The notes under the pieces: model-generated
Databases searched by the model: none
What the model was told of the DNA's origin: nothing
The model's input: the letters and a program-made list of their open reading frames with translations, nothing else
NCBI GenBank assembly: GCA_037367405.1
Contig: JAZKJV010006945.1
Span: 1 to 64,000 of the forward strand
Length of the DNA: 64,000 bases
Origin: Ottelia alismoides
Lineage: Eukaryota; Streptophyta; Magnoliopsida; Alismatales; Hydrocharitaceae
Direction: 5' to 3'
Shown: in pieces, positions 51,267 through 62,030 of the stretch
Layout of the letters: each line of letters begins with the position of its first letter
Position numbering within the stretch: the stretch's first letter is position 1
Translations under genes and position numbers: made by a program

Positions 51267-53330
51267 ATGGCTCCTCAAGGAAAGGGTGAGGGTCAGCAGC
51301 CACCTCAGCCAGAGTAAGGACAGATGCCTTATCAGAATCAGGACAATGCATAGTTGTTGGCATCTATCCAAGCCATCCAGCAGCTAATGACAGAGCAGGC
51401 CCCAGTACAGACTGCATTCCGGGAAATGCTGAATAATGTGATGAACTTACCCAAGGGAGGAGGAGGCAGATGAGAAGGTGGTGATCCCATTGATGACGAG
51501 GAAGAGCCTGAACAAGGGAGACCCAAATCGATACTGAAAGAAACATACAACCCTGGAGACAGCCAGATGACCGAGTGGATCTCATTCCATCGGTGCATGC
51601 TCACTTTGAGCTGAAGCCGCAGTTTCTCGCTCTTCTTCCTTCTTTCCATGGAAATACCAATGAAGAGCCTTATATCCATCTGCAACAATTTTCACGCATC
51701 TGTCGTACTACTCACTACCCCTATGTCCTTTTGGACATTGTCAAGATGATGGCATTCCCATTCAGCCTACAGGACAAGGCCCTCTACTGGGTCAACCATC
51801 TGGGGAAGGTTGTGACAACCTGGGAGGAATTGAAGTCTGCTTTCCTGCACAAGTTTTACCCTCTCGGTCTCCTCAACTAGATGCGAGCAAGAATTAGCAA
51901 CTTCTCTTAGGGAGTGTAGGAATCCATCCATGAAGCCTGGGAGAGATTCATATATCTGTAGGAAAAGTGCCCTCACCATGAGATTTCGAAGACCAGCTGG
52001 TCCAACACTTTTTTAGGAGCCTGAACATAGAAAGTCAAAGGCTCGTTGACGCAACATGTGGGGGCTCGCATTTCAGCAAGGGTGAATACGTATCCTGACA
52101 GATATTCGAGGAAATGGCCGAAGGAGAGGCCATCCTCTCATCATCCAAGGCATACCAGAAGCAGCCCCAGATCCTCCAGAAGCAAGTACACATGGCAACG
52201 TCCCAAGAGGCGGAGAGAGATGAGATCTCTAGCCTTAGCATCATCGGGGGCCATCTCTCAAAGGTTGATATCATTGAGAAGTGATCACAGGACCTCGAGA
52301 AACCCGCTGTGATCGAGAAGAGGACACAGAATCTTGACAAACTAGATCAGATCACCAAGCAATTGGAACTACTGGTGGGCACCATCAACTCTGTCCAGTC
52401 GGCACCACCATCTACAGATGCTCTAGTTGAGAAGAAGGATGATCCATCACTGCCACATCGGCCTCAGCCAAGCCAGCAACCACCGATAGTACAACACGTA
52501 TACTACGTGCAGGCGCCCGACCAGGGCCATTCGCAGCAGCAGATGGTTGTGTACCAACCAGATTTTCTATCAGCATCCGATGTAGCATTTCCACCACCAC
52601 CCCTAATTCAAGAAGTTAACGGAGTTTGGAGTAATGATACACAACCGACCCATCCTACTGAACAACCTCAGGGCTAGTTATCAACCAACCGGCAGTACCA
52701 CCAACCTCATGGTGGTCGTTTTGGGCATTCCTCACAGCCGCCACCATAATACCATCAGCCTCCTCAGTATGCCAATCAATGGAGGAGGAATCATCACTAT
52801 CAGCAGCCGTAGTATTGTCAGCAACATCCATACCACCAGTATGTGGCTGCCCCACCTCAGCAGTACCAGCAGTATCATCCTCCCTCCTACCATCAATTTC
52901 AGCTTCCTCCACCACCACAACACCATCAGTAGTCATTGCTTCAGCTTCCACACCCATAGCAACAGCGTGGTCTGCACGCTGAATCTTCTGAGGCCACTCC
53001 CGTGAACCCAACCCTGGATTGCTTGGTCCAACTTGTCAAAGGGCTTGCAGATATGACAAGGAAGTTAGATGACCTGATCGCCACAGAGACCACCATTCCA
53101 GCTCAGGTCGAAGCTAACCCCAATAGCTTCAAAAAGAAGGAGCATGTAGAATGTGATGTCTCGTCTATGCCTATAGAGTTAGAGAATTGTAATATTATTT
53201 CTTTAATACTGTCACTCTCACGAGTGGTAGGGCCTTGCATCCTCCTGCCACTAACAAAGGGGAGAATAAAGCTTCAGGTGAATCATCATCTTCTGCATCA
53301 ACCGTTCTAGCTACAGGAATGGGTGAGGAA
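51267..53330 (+). pseudogene. gag: Y Gag, decayed
   Basis: The likely start is the ATG at 51267 (MAPQGKGEGQQPP). Three stops occur in the first 75 codons, then a frameshift near 51575. The Gag domain is readable at 51575-51880: FELKPQFLALLPSFHGN, EPYIHLQQFSRICRT and WEELKSAFLHKFYPLG, with stops after it, then SIHEAWERFIYL. A Gln-rich and His/Pro-rich C-terminal half follows (52309-52960), with many in-frame stops, and LVKGLADMTRKLDDLIATE near 53026 matches the MDELTAPKT block of Z. No CCHC motif seen. It would form the particle. Confidence 0.8.
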
Positions 53331-53732
53331 GAAGAAGAAGGAGGAGCCATTTCGGTTGCTATTTACCACCATATGCATCAACAAAAACAATAAAAAAATC
53401 AGCAAAAACAAAAAGAACAAAAAGAAGATCGTCGTCGAAGTGAAGCCACGCTAGCCTTGAGGAGACGCCAGCAGCAACCGATCCCTCGCCAACCGACGGA
53501 GCAGAGGCCCCACTTTTTGCCTGTCCACCAGCACCTCAACTTTCAAATTGTACTCCTTTTTGTTGTCCGGATGTACAACAGTTTGTGGACGATGGTTTTA
53601 ATGTAAATAGGAACTCTAATTAGGATTCCATCAATGTATATATTCCTTTACCTGATGCAATAGAAAAATCCAAAAAAATACAAAAAGAAAAGTGCATTAT
53701 CTAATCCTGGAGTTGTAGACATAATTAGCAAC

Positions 53733-54320
53733 TTGACTATTGAGATTCCTTTAATGAAGGCCATGGAGTACATGCCAGCTATGAAGAAAGGTCTGAAAGA
53801 AGCATGTACAAGCAAGCGTCGGACAATACGCATGAACAAACGCAAACAGGTTGAGAAGCACGTTCTCACCATGGCCACGGTAGCAGCCATCAGCAACCTC
53901 CCACAGAAAAAGCAGGACAAAGGAGCACCTCCTATCAGTTGTGAGATTTTTGATCAGGTCTTCGAGCGTACTCTTCTTGATAATGGGTCTTCCATCAACC
54001 TTCTGCCCTCATCACTAATGCAAGAATTTAGGCTAGGTCCACTCAAGCAGACATGGATGATCTTTTAGTTCGCTGACCGATCCATCGAACGACCTAGAAG
54101 TCTTTTGGAAGACATTGTGGTAAAGGTGCGGGAAATGCAGTTCCCAGTTGACTTTGTAGTCCTTGATATGGACTCCCCCGCACCCTTACTCCAGACCCCT
54201 ATCATCCTTGGATGGCCATTCCTGCGCACCTCAGAGGTCATGGTTGATTATGGCTCTGGCAAGATCATCTTCAGCTCGAGCAGCAAGCGAATCACTATAG
54301 ACATGATCAGCGAGCCGAAA
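53733..54320 (+). pseudogene. pol: Y aspartic protease (Athila-like pol)
   Basis: The domain begins with a basic linker (TIRMNKRKQVEKHVLT) and then the active-site block TLLDNGSSINLLPSSL at about 53965-54015, again with Asn between Asp and Gly. A single stop at 54066-54068 interrupts it, and the same frame continues with FADRSIERPR, PVDFVVLDMD and IILGWPFLRTSEVMVDYG. The role would be maturation of Gag and Pol. The frame then runs on into a Glu/Asp-rich linker up to 54857. Confidence 0.82.
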
Positions 54321-54857
54321 CCCATGACTGATGAGAGTCGTGCAGCACCAGAAGTAGACTGTGACTTCATTGCAGAAATTAGAGATACACCACTTTCTTT
54401 GGATGATCCATGGACCCAAGAAGTCCTCTCTCTAGAGAAGGACTTGGAAAGCACAGTCAACACATGCTCCGATGATACTTGGGAGACAGAATCCCATTTG
54501 CTGATGCGCCTTTTTGACTCCGAGGATCCACTCCAGCAAGAACAAGATGGGCCTAGTGCAGAACTGTTCGGCAAATCACTAGAATCTCAACAGAGTACTG
54601 AGGGAAGTAGCTCTACCCAAGTTCATGCAGTACATCCCACCACCAGTGCAATTTCTAAAGTGATCAACAAGTTGGCCAGATCAAAACCAGAACTCAAGCC
54701 ACTTCCTGCAGGCCTGAAGTATGCTTTCTTTACAGGTGAAGAAAACATGTATCTGGTCATCATCAGCAGCAGGCTGAACCCGGAGCAGGAATCTCGACTT
54801 CTTGAGGTTTTAGAAAAGAACCGCAAGGCGCATGGTTGGCATGTATCAGACCTCTGA
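54321..54857 (+). pseudogene. pol: Y protease-RT linker and N-terminus of RT
   Basis: Open frame with an acidic linker (DDPWTQEVLSLEKDLEST) that leads into the start of the reverse transcriptase (LRLLEVLEKN-like, HGWHVSDL, equivalent to the A-x-GW-x-x-SDI block). The frame stops here by a shift near 54850. Confidence 0.65.
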
Positions 54858-55760
54858 GGGATAAATCCGACATTGTGTTCACACCATATTATCTGGAAGA
54901 GGATGCCAAGCAGTCCCGCAAATTCCAAAGAAGACTGAATCCAAACCTCAGGGACGTCGTCATGAAAGAAATCATGAAATGGTGTGACACGGGCTTCATT
55001 TATCACATCTCCGATTCAAAATGGGTAAGCCCCTTGCACGTAGTTCCAAAGAAGTCAGGGCTTACCGTGGTTATAAATGACAAAGGAGAGGAGATATCTA
55101 CTCGGGTACCGATATCCTGGCGGTTGTGCTTTGACTACCGCCGTCTTAATGTATCAACTAAGAAGGACCACTTCCCCTTGCCATTCATTGATCAGGTTCT
55201 GGAAAGACTAGTCGGCAAGGAGTTCTTCTACTTTTTGGATGGGCACTCCGAGTACAACCAAGTGGCAATCGCCCCCGAGGACCAAGAGAAGACTGCCTTC
55301 ACTTGCATGTTCGACACCTACGCTTTCAGGAGAATGCTCTTTGGATTGTGCAACGCACCTGTGACATTCCAGAGATGCATGCTATCAGTCTTCGCCGAGA
55401 TGGTAGGCAGTTTTCTTGAGGTGTTCATGGACGACTTCTCAGTCTATGGTGACAACTTCGATTCTTTTCTTGAGCACCTGGACAGAGTACTTCAGAAATG
55501 TTGAGAAGTTAATCTAGTGCTATTATGGGAAAAGAGCCACATCATGGTCACAGAAGGAATTGTGCCGGGTCACGTCGTTTCCAAATGTGGCATGGAAGTC
55601 GACCCGGTAAATGTGTATGTGATTGCCAATCTCGAACCACCTCAGACATTGAAGAATGTGAGGTCATTCTGGGGCATGTGGGATTCTACAGACGGTTCAT
55701 CCGGGATTTCAGCCGTATTACCCGACTTCTTACGGAACTTTCATGTAAGGAGACCAAGTT
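54836..55760 (+). pseudogene. pol: Y reverse transcriptase (Ty3/gypsy, Athila-type)
   Basis: The polymerase domain is readable in one frame from 54836 to 55504. Blocks in order: SKWVSPLHVVPKKSG, RLCFDYRRLN (substrate-binding), FPLPFIDQVLERL, FYFLDGHSEYNQV (usually DGYSGYNQ, so two changed residues), TAFTCMFDTYAFRRM, LCNAPVTFQRCM, and the catalytic FMDDFSVYG at about 55425-55452. The last catalytic block is intact. A stop at 55502 and a shift near 55680 break the thumb region (GHVGFYRRFIRDFSRI). The enzyme would copy the element RNA from the tRNA-Asp primer. Confidence 0.88.
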
Positions 55761-55789
55761 TAATGTTGATCAGTAGGTTCTCCTTTCTT

Positions 55790-56216
55790 TCAATTAGCTC
55801 AGGGAGCTTATCACTCAAGATCCAGTCCTACAGTCACCGAATTGGTCTCTCCCTTTTGAGATCATGACGGATGCATCAGACTTTGCAGTTGGGGTTGTTC
55901 TAGGATAAAGGAAAGACAAGGCGCCCTATGCCATTCATTATGCCAGCAAAACAATAGATGAAGCTCAAAGAAATTACACTGTGACAGAAAAAGAGTTGCT
56001 AGCTATGGTTTTCACCCTGGAAAAGTTTAGATCTTATTTACTTGGATCAAAAGTTACCATCTTCATAGACCACTCTACTATCTGATATTTACAACAGAAG
56101 AAGGATGCCAAGCCCAGACTGATCCGATGGATCCTTCTCCTCCAGAAATTTGATTTGGAAATCAAGGACAAACATGGAGTTCAGAATGCGGTAGCAGATC
56201 AGCTCTCCAAAATTTA
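55790..56216 (+). pseudogene. pol: Y RNase H
   Basis: Same frame after two stops. LRELITQDPVLQSP leads into MTDASDFAVGVVLG (first catalytic Asp), TVTEKELLAMVFTLEKFR (catalytic Glu) and FIDHSTI (second Asp), then [18 protein letters not shown] and VADQLSKI. Stops lie near 55907, 56083 and 56216. It would remove the RNA strand during reverse transcription, leaving the polypurine primer. Confidence 0.83.
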
Positions 56217-57290
56217 GCAGCAAGAGTCTCAACTGAACAATGCATCCATCACAGAAACCTTTCCTTACGAATTACTTTTGGTTGTGGATTCACACCCTTG
56301 GTATGCTGATATTGTCAACTACCTTTTTTTGGGGGTACTACCATCAGATTGGGTGAAAAATCAGAAGGACATATTCTTGTCGACCATCCATTTCTACCAA
56401 TGGGAAGATCCCCTCTTATTCAGGGAAGGTGCATATTGCATTTGGCATAGGTGCATATCTCAAAAGGAGCATCATAGTGTCCTTGAGCATTGTAACTCAC
56501 TCGAATCTGTAGGACACCACTCTGGAGATAAGATGGCAGCAAAAGTACTTCAGTGTGGCTTCTGGTGGCCTACACTATTCAAGGATGCAACAGCCTTCAT
56601 CAAACGATGCACTGACTGTCAGAGATTATAGGGCACACTCACAGCAAGAGACTCGATGCCCCTGAAGATCATTCATATAGCAGATGTTTTCGATGCTTGG
56701 GGCATCAATTTCATGGGGCATTTCCCTAACAGTCAGGGATATGAGCACATTCTCCTTGTCATCAATTATGTGAGTCGCTGGGTTGAAGCTATCCCCGCTC
56801 TCGAGCCGTAGACAATCAGACAGTATGCCGCTTCTTAAGAGAAAATATCATTTCACGATTTGGAATTCCGAAGATTCTTAAATCAGATGAGGGTAGCCAC
56901 TTCATAAACAAAGAGATCAAGAAATTAACGAAGGAGTACGGCATCGACCATCGAGTCGCATCTCCTTATCATCCACAGACCACTGGCATGGTGGAATTAT
57001 CGAACAGAGAAATCAAGACGATCCTTCAAAAACTTGTGAGGACGGACAGAAAGAATTGGTCCCAACTCTTGGACTCAGTCCTCTGGGCATACAAAACGAC
57101 CTACAAATCTCCCTTGGGCATGTCACCCTATCGTCTTGTGTATGGGAAGCCATGTCATCTACCCATGGAACTAATTAACAAATCTTTATGGGCAATTAAT
57201 ATGTGCAACATGGACTTACAGAAAAGTGGTCAGAAAAGGAAAGATGATCTAAACAGACTCTTGGAATTCTGAGACTATGCATATGATAAC
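56217..57290 (+). pseudogene. pol: Y integrase
   Basis: The zinc-binding N-terminal part is at 56470-56631: GHHSGDKMAAK, GFWWPTLFKDA and CTDCQRL; the first His of the HHCC set seems replaced (CNSL for CHSS). In the core, the first catalytic Asp is changed to Asn (WGINFMGH instead of WGIDFMG). The second Asp (LKSDEGSHF) and the Glu (MVELSNREIK) remain. A stop at 56630 and a shift near 56820 divide it, and the last open part (56988-57272) ends LNRLLEF. It could not have catalysed strand transfer in this form. Confidence 0.85.
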
Positions 57291-57369
57291 ACATTGATGT
57301 ACAACGAGAAGGTCAAAACGCTGGCATGACCGGCACATCAGGCGAAAGACCTTCGAAGCTGGGTAGAAA

Positions 57370-57625
57370 GTGTGGTTATTTGATGCAAAGTTGAAGATAT
57401 TCTCAGGAAAATTAAAAAGCAAATGGATAGGGCCATTTCAAGTTCGTGAAGTGCGTGACAATGGAAGTATTGCCATATCAGATCTGTCGCCTGACGCACA
57501 ACCATTCGTCGTCAACGGTCAACTCCCGAAGCCATACCTTGAGCCTGATACTTTCTTGGCAGTTGTCGACTCAATCCAGGTTCTGCGCTTTGAAGATACA
57601 TCCACGACACTGGCACCATCAAAAG
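57370..57625 (+). pseudogene. pol: Y integrase C-terminal tail
   Basis: The frame reads LKSKWIGPFQVREVRDNGSI, an SH3-like C-terminal integrase block (W-x-GPF), then LPKPYLEP and a short tail. No chromodomain is visible, as expected for Athila. Low-complexity Phe/Ser codons after 57640 are not protein-like. Confidence 0.75.
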
Positions 57626-57734
57626 ATTCAGACAATGCACCTCAAAACTTTTTCTCTAATTTCTTTCTTTCTTCTTTTCCTTTTCTATTTTCTTTTTCTA
57701 CCAAAAAGGTGTCGCCCCTTTTTGTCAGTCTTCT

Positions 57735-58091
57735 GTACTTAGGATGTACTTTGTCCTAAGTATAGGGGGTGTGCACCCTGAGTCCTTTCCTTCTTTGATC
57801 TTCTCTGTTGTCTCCTCTTCTTGATTATACTTAGTGATATCTTACCCTAAGTATAGGGGGAGACAACCCGAGTACGATCTGTCTATTCTCACCCTTGACC
57901 ATCGAAGCGTTACGTACAGTATGCTATACTTAGGATTATTTGATCCTAAGTACAGGGGGGACGGTCAACTTCTCGTTCATTCATTTATCTCCTCATTCCT
58001 TCATTCTTTAGACTTTTCTATACTCAGTCCGAGTTATGTCTTCTCTTTCTCTTTGATCTATGGGGACACAATTCGAGCTAAGTATAGGGGG
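57735..58091 (+). repeat. Y array of four hairpins with polypurine motifs
   Basis: Four units follow pol: 57735-57769, 57826-57860, 57924-57960 and 58018-58091. The first three are TACTTAGGAT ... TCCTAAGTATAGGGGG-type; the fourth has a wider loop of about 30 bases with longer arms (GAGTTATGTC / GACACAATTC). Each ends in TA(T/C)AGGGGG(G). The sense strand here matches the antisense array in Z. The true polypurine tract at 60486 has the same TATAGGGGGG. Confidence 0.9.
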
Positions 58092-60484
58092 TTCATATAT
58101 ACTATGTATATACTTTAAGCCATAACTCGTACTTTCGTATTTTAAATAATACCTAGGGCTAAAAATAGTGTTAAACTATTCACAATATGTTAATAGAAGA
58201 TGGTTGTAGCTCCTCAGACTCTTTTTGTACATTCTGATTAATAAATCAGGCAAAAATGCTTTTTGTAAAATATTTGAAAAATAGTTTGAAACTCTTTTTG
58301 AAAAATCTTTTAAGGCTGTTTGGAAAATATTTTATAAAAAGTGTTCAACCTTTGTAAATATTTGTTTGCAAAAATTTATTTTCTTTATGTGAAATAAAAA
58401 TGTTTGAAAAGTGATTTGCAAATGGTTGGAAAAATGGTTGCTAAAATACCTTGAAAAAACTATATATACTGTTTGAAAAACCTTTACAAAATGATTTTCA
58501 AATATGTGTAATTTTTTTTGTAAAAATTATTTGTGAAAATTATGTTGGACTATAGTTTTCAAAAATTTTGCAAAATGATTTTCAAATAAGTTTGAGGAGT
58601 GTAGACACTATACTAAAAAGTTCTTATAAATGTATAAAAATGAGAAATAATCCCTTGTAAACCCTGTAAGAACCAATGCCCTTCAATACATAAAATATAT
58701 CTCCATGTAAAGATATGTACCTGTTCTTTTACTATAGACTGATTAATAAATCAGGTTAAACATGTTTTTGCAAAATAATTTGAATCCCTTTGGAAAACTT
58801 TTTTTTAAAATGTTCTTCAACCTTTGTAAAACTATTTTGAATTGCAAAAATTCTTTTCTTTGTGTGAAATAAAAGATTTGAATACCTATTTGCAAGTGGT
58901 TTGGAAATTTTTTTGTAAAAATATTTTGAAAAATGTATATATATCATTTGAAAAATGTTTGCAAAATGGCTTTCAAATGGTTTCTAAAGGTATTCAAAAA
59001 TTATTTTGTACCATAGTTTTTGAAATTTGCATTCAAATAAATTTGAGGAATAAAGGCATCATTAAAGACATAAAAACATATAAGTAAATAAAATTCTTTC
59101 TCAATTGTGTGCATGTACCTAAATAAGTCACTTTGTTAAAACCTGTAAATTCTTTGAAATTAAGACTTGTAAATAAATAAAAGAAGCACACCCGTGCAAA
59201 TAGCTGTAAATATTTTATACTTTGTGTGCTTAATTTCTTTTTATTTGTGAAATTCTTTTTATCAAAAGATTCTTTGATTTTTAAATTCTTCATGAAAAAT
59301 TGCATCATTCATTGTGCATAGCATTTGCATATATTCTTTTTGAGTGAGCTTGATGATTGAACTAGTCCAATAAAGTCTAAGATTGGATCTTGGTTGGACC
59401 TTGCCACACCTAATTGCACTGGAACCTTATGGTAACTAGGTTTAGGGTACTTCAGGTCCATTAGGGCTTAATTCTTTGAGACTCGGGGCTGGGTTCAAGT
59501 CACTCAATTGACTAACTAGAACTTTTCGAGACACACACATGACTCTTGTCGGTCTTGACCTAACTTGGACACTTGCACCTTTCACTTGGCTCAACTTAGT
59601 TGGAGTGGTGAGGGGGTTGGATTTGCTAGTCTGAAACGCACATGGGTGGAAACATACGTGCTTGTCTATGGAGGGAAGTGTACCCCAACCTGGTCCAGTT
59701 GCAATGAAGTCTAAAGACAAGAGAGTGTGGGTTGCAATAAAGCTTCAAAAGAGGGATAGTCTTCTTGCTTAAGAGGAAAAAGTCCTTATGTAGATGCTCC
59801 TATTATTAGTATGTGTAAAAAAAACTCCAAAAAAGTAGACAGGCTTGAAAATAAAAATAAATGCCTGCCGGAGTATGTATATATGTTGTACAGAAAATAA
59901 GCAAGCTTGAGCATCAAAGTTATACCATGTGAGCCTGCAACTGGATGACGTGACTACACTGGTCAAGCATCCCACGATAGGTAGTTACACTGGCTACCAT
60001 CCATTCTTTTCTCCACCTCCTCCTCTTGAGTTGGATGCCACTTAAAGTTAGAATGGAATACCCCGCTCCACGAGGACGGAGTGCTGGATTGGGGAATCAT
60101 TGGGTTTTCATTCTGGAGAGGTCAGTTCTTTTGTCATTCCAGTTGAGGAGAGCCACTATCACTTACACTGTACAAGTCAGATTCATACTCATAAGGGTTT
60201 GCGTATGACGTAGGCTAGTTATGACCCGGCTATTGAGGTGGTTTGAACAGCGTTCTATGACTCTCGAAGGCTGTTAGGCTTTAGATTTGGTTCCCAACCA
60301 GGTTCCGCACACATTCTCACATCAAGGTCTAACCTGAGCTCTGAACTCTGATTTTGTAAGGATAAGTTTTACAATTGAAAGCAATTCTCTTCGCTCTGTC
60401 TTTTTATTTCTCCTTTTCTTTTCTTCTTCTTCTTCATTCTTTTTGTACTTATTGCAAGTGATTGCTAGGGACTATCAAAGGTAT
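58092..60484 (+). mobile_element. Y 3' non-coding region with a ~505-bp tandem duplication
   Basis: Two related units begin CTGATTAATAAATCAGG at 58234 and 58739. They share the order of CAACCTTTGTAAA, TTCTTT(A/G)TGTGAAATAAAA and CAAATAA(G/A)TTTGAGGA. Unit one is 505 bp; unit two is recognisable to about 59050. The start word is itself a palindrome (CTGATT AATA AATCAG). Beyond 59340 comes GC-richer non-coding sequence. No convincing gene. Confidence 0.7.
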
Positions 60485-60495
60485 GTATAGGGGGG
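60485..60495 (+). promoter_or_regulatory. Y polypurine tract
   Basis: GTATAGGGGGG directly precedes the LTR start TGATGAATCTCC at 60496, the expected site for plus-strand priming. Confidence 0.85.
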
Positions 60496-62030
60496 TGATG
60501 AATCTCCATTTCATCACCTTTATTCTATTATTTTGGCCTTAAAAACCCGAGCTAATGCATGTAGATAGCATTAATTTGTACACAATAGCATTCATTATTT
60601 ATTGTATTTATCGTAAATAAAATAAGGTTTTTAATGTCAAAATTATAGAATAAAGAGAAGAAAAGAAAAAGGAGTAAAATATTGAAAATATTTTGACCCT
60701 AACCTTGAGACCAAGTCCAAAATGGAGTTGCTCGACAAGGAATAAAGTAGGGGGAGATAAGGGCCAAAAATACAATAAATATCTCATTTATTTATTCATT
60801 AAACAGACATTTTGACACCTATTTTATTCTTTATTATTTTTTGTCAAATAAAAAAACTTTGTACATGAAGGTTGTAGATAATAATGTAAATAAAAATATA
60901 AAATTGAGTTTGTACAAAAATAATATACAGTGTTCATTTTATACCCAGAATAAAAAGCCAGAAACCCAACTTCACAGACCCATATCTTTCAAATAAAAAC
61001 TCAAAACATATAAAAATCACCTCTAATTGTATAAAACTTTTCACTAGCTATTTAATGATGGTGGTTTTATATTTTTTGGAGTTACTGTGTAGAAGTTAGG
61101 TTTTGGGTCCCTATTGTATATAATACCGATTAAAATATTCAATTTATTCATTATTCATTAATTTAACAAATTCATATTTTTATAATTTTGAAAATATTTT
61201 TTATAACACATGTACATATTAAAATTAGAATAAAATCAAAAGGACAATGCAAAATAAAATAAGTCTATACAATTATATAGGAAAAATACCTATGTATATA
61301 AATAAAAGGGGAATATATTCTTTTATTCTTTAATTATTTTATATTTTTCTAATATTATAAATATTATACATATTCTATAAAAAAATAAAACCCACAAAAA
61401 TATATTAAAATAGAATAGTATACATAAAACATAGGTAAAATTCTTATAAACATACCTACATAATATACATATCTTTTTATTAAAGTGTACAAATAACATC
61501 ATAAAAATCAAATAAAAATATATTTATACTCAACAAAATAAGTTATAAATATGTAAAATAATAGAATAAAATAATAAGATAAAATATACGAAATAAAAAA
61601 TAAAAATGTACAAAATACAGGTAAATATACATATAAATAAGCCATTAAAAATAAACTTGTCATAAAATACATCAAAAAATAAATAAAAATCATAATAAAA
61701 TACTACTTCAAATAATAAACATTTTTTTTATTTTTTACTCGAAAAATAATAAAATCAATTACTATTTTTAATTAATTATTCGTTAATAAAATACTATGTT
61801 TTGTCATGTAGTGGCCCAATCAGGCCGCGTCAACTGTTGACCGCGGTCAACTTCCCCCTCTACCGTCTAAAGTGACGCGGACCAGTTTAATCCCCTATTT
61901 TCTGCCTTTTTTCCAGGAGATCTCATCCATCTATCGACCTCGCTTCCTGAAGATAAAGTGATCATTTATCATCAAAGATCCATGACACCTTCTTGGATCA
62001 CCTAGAAATATGATTGATTCTTCAATTAGC
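60496..62030 (+). mobile_element. Y: 3' LTR, left part, interrupted by V
   Basis: It starts TGATGAATCTCCATTTCATC and matches 21222-22560 and 46185-46410 without the Z insertion. This proves that Z is an insertion into the 5' copy. The last bases TTCAATTAGC are followed by TGACGTGTC of V. TTAGC (62026-62030) is the likely V target copy; its partner is outside the window. Confidence 0.88.
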
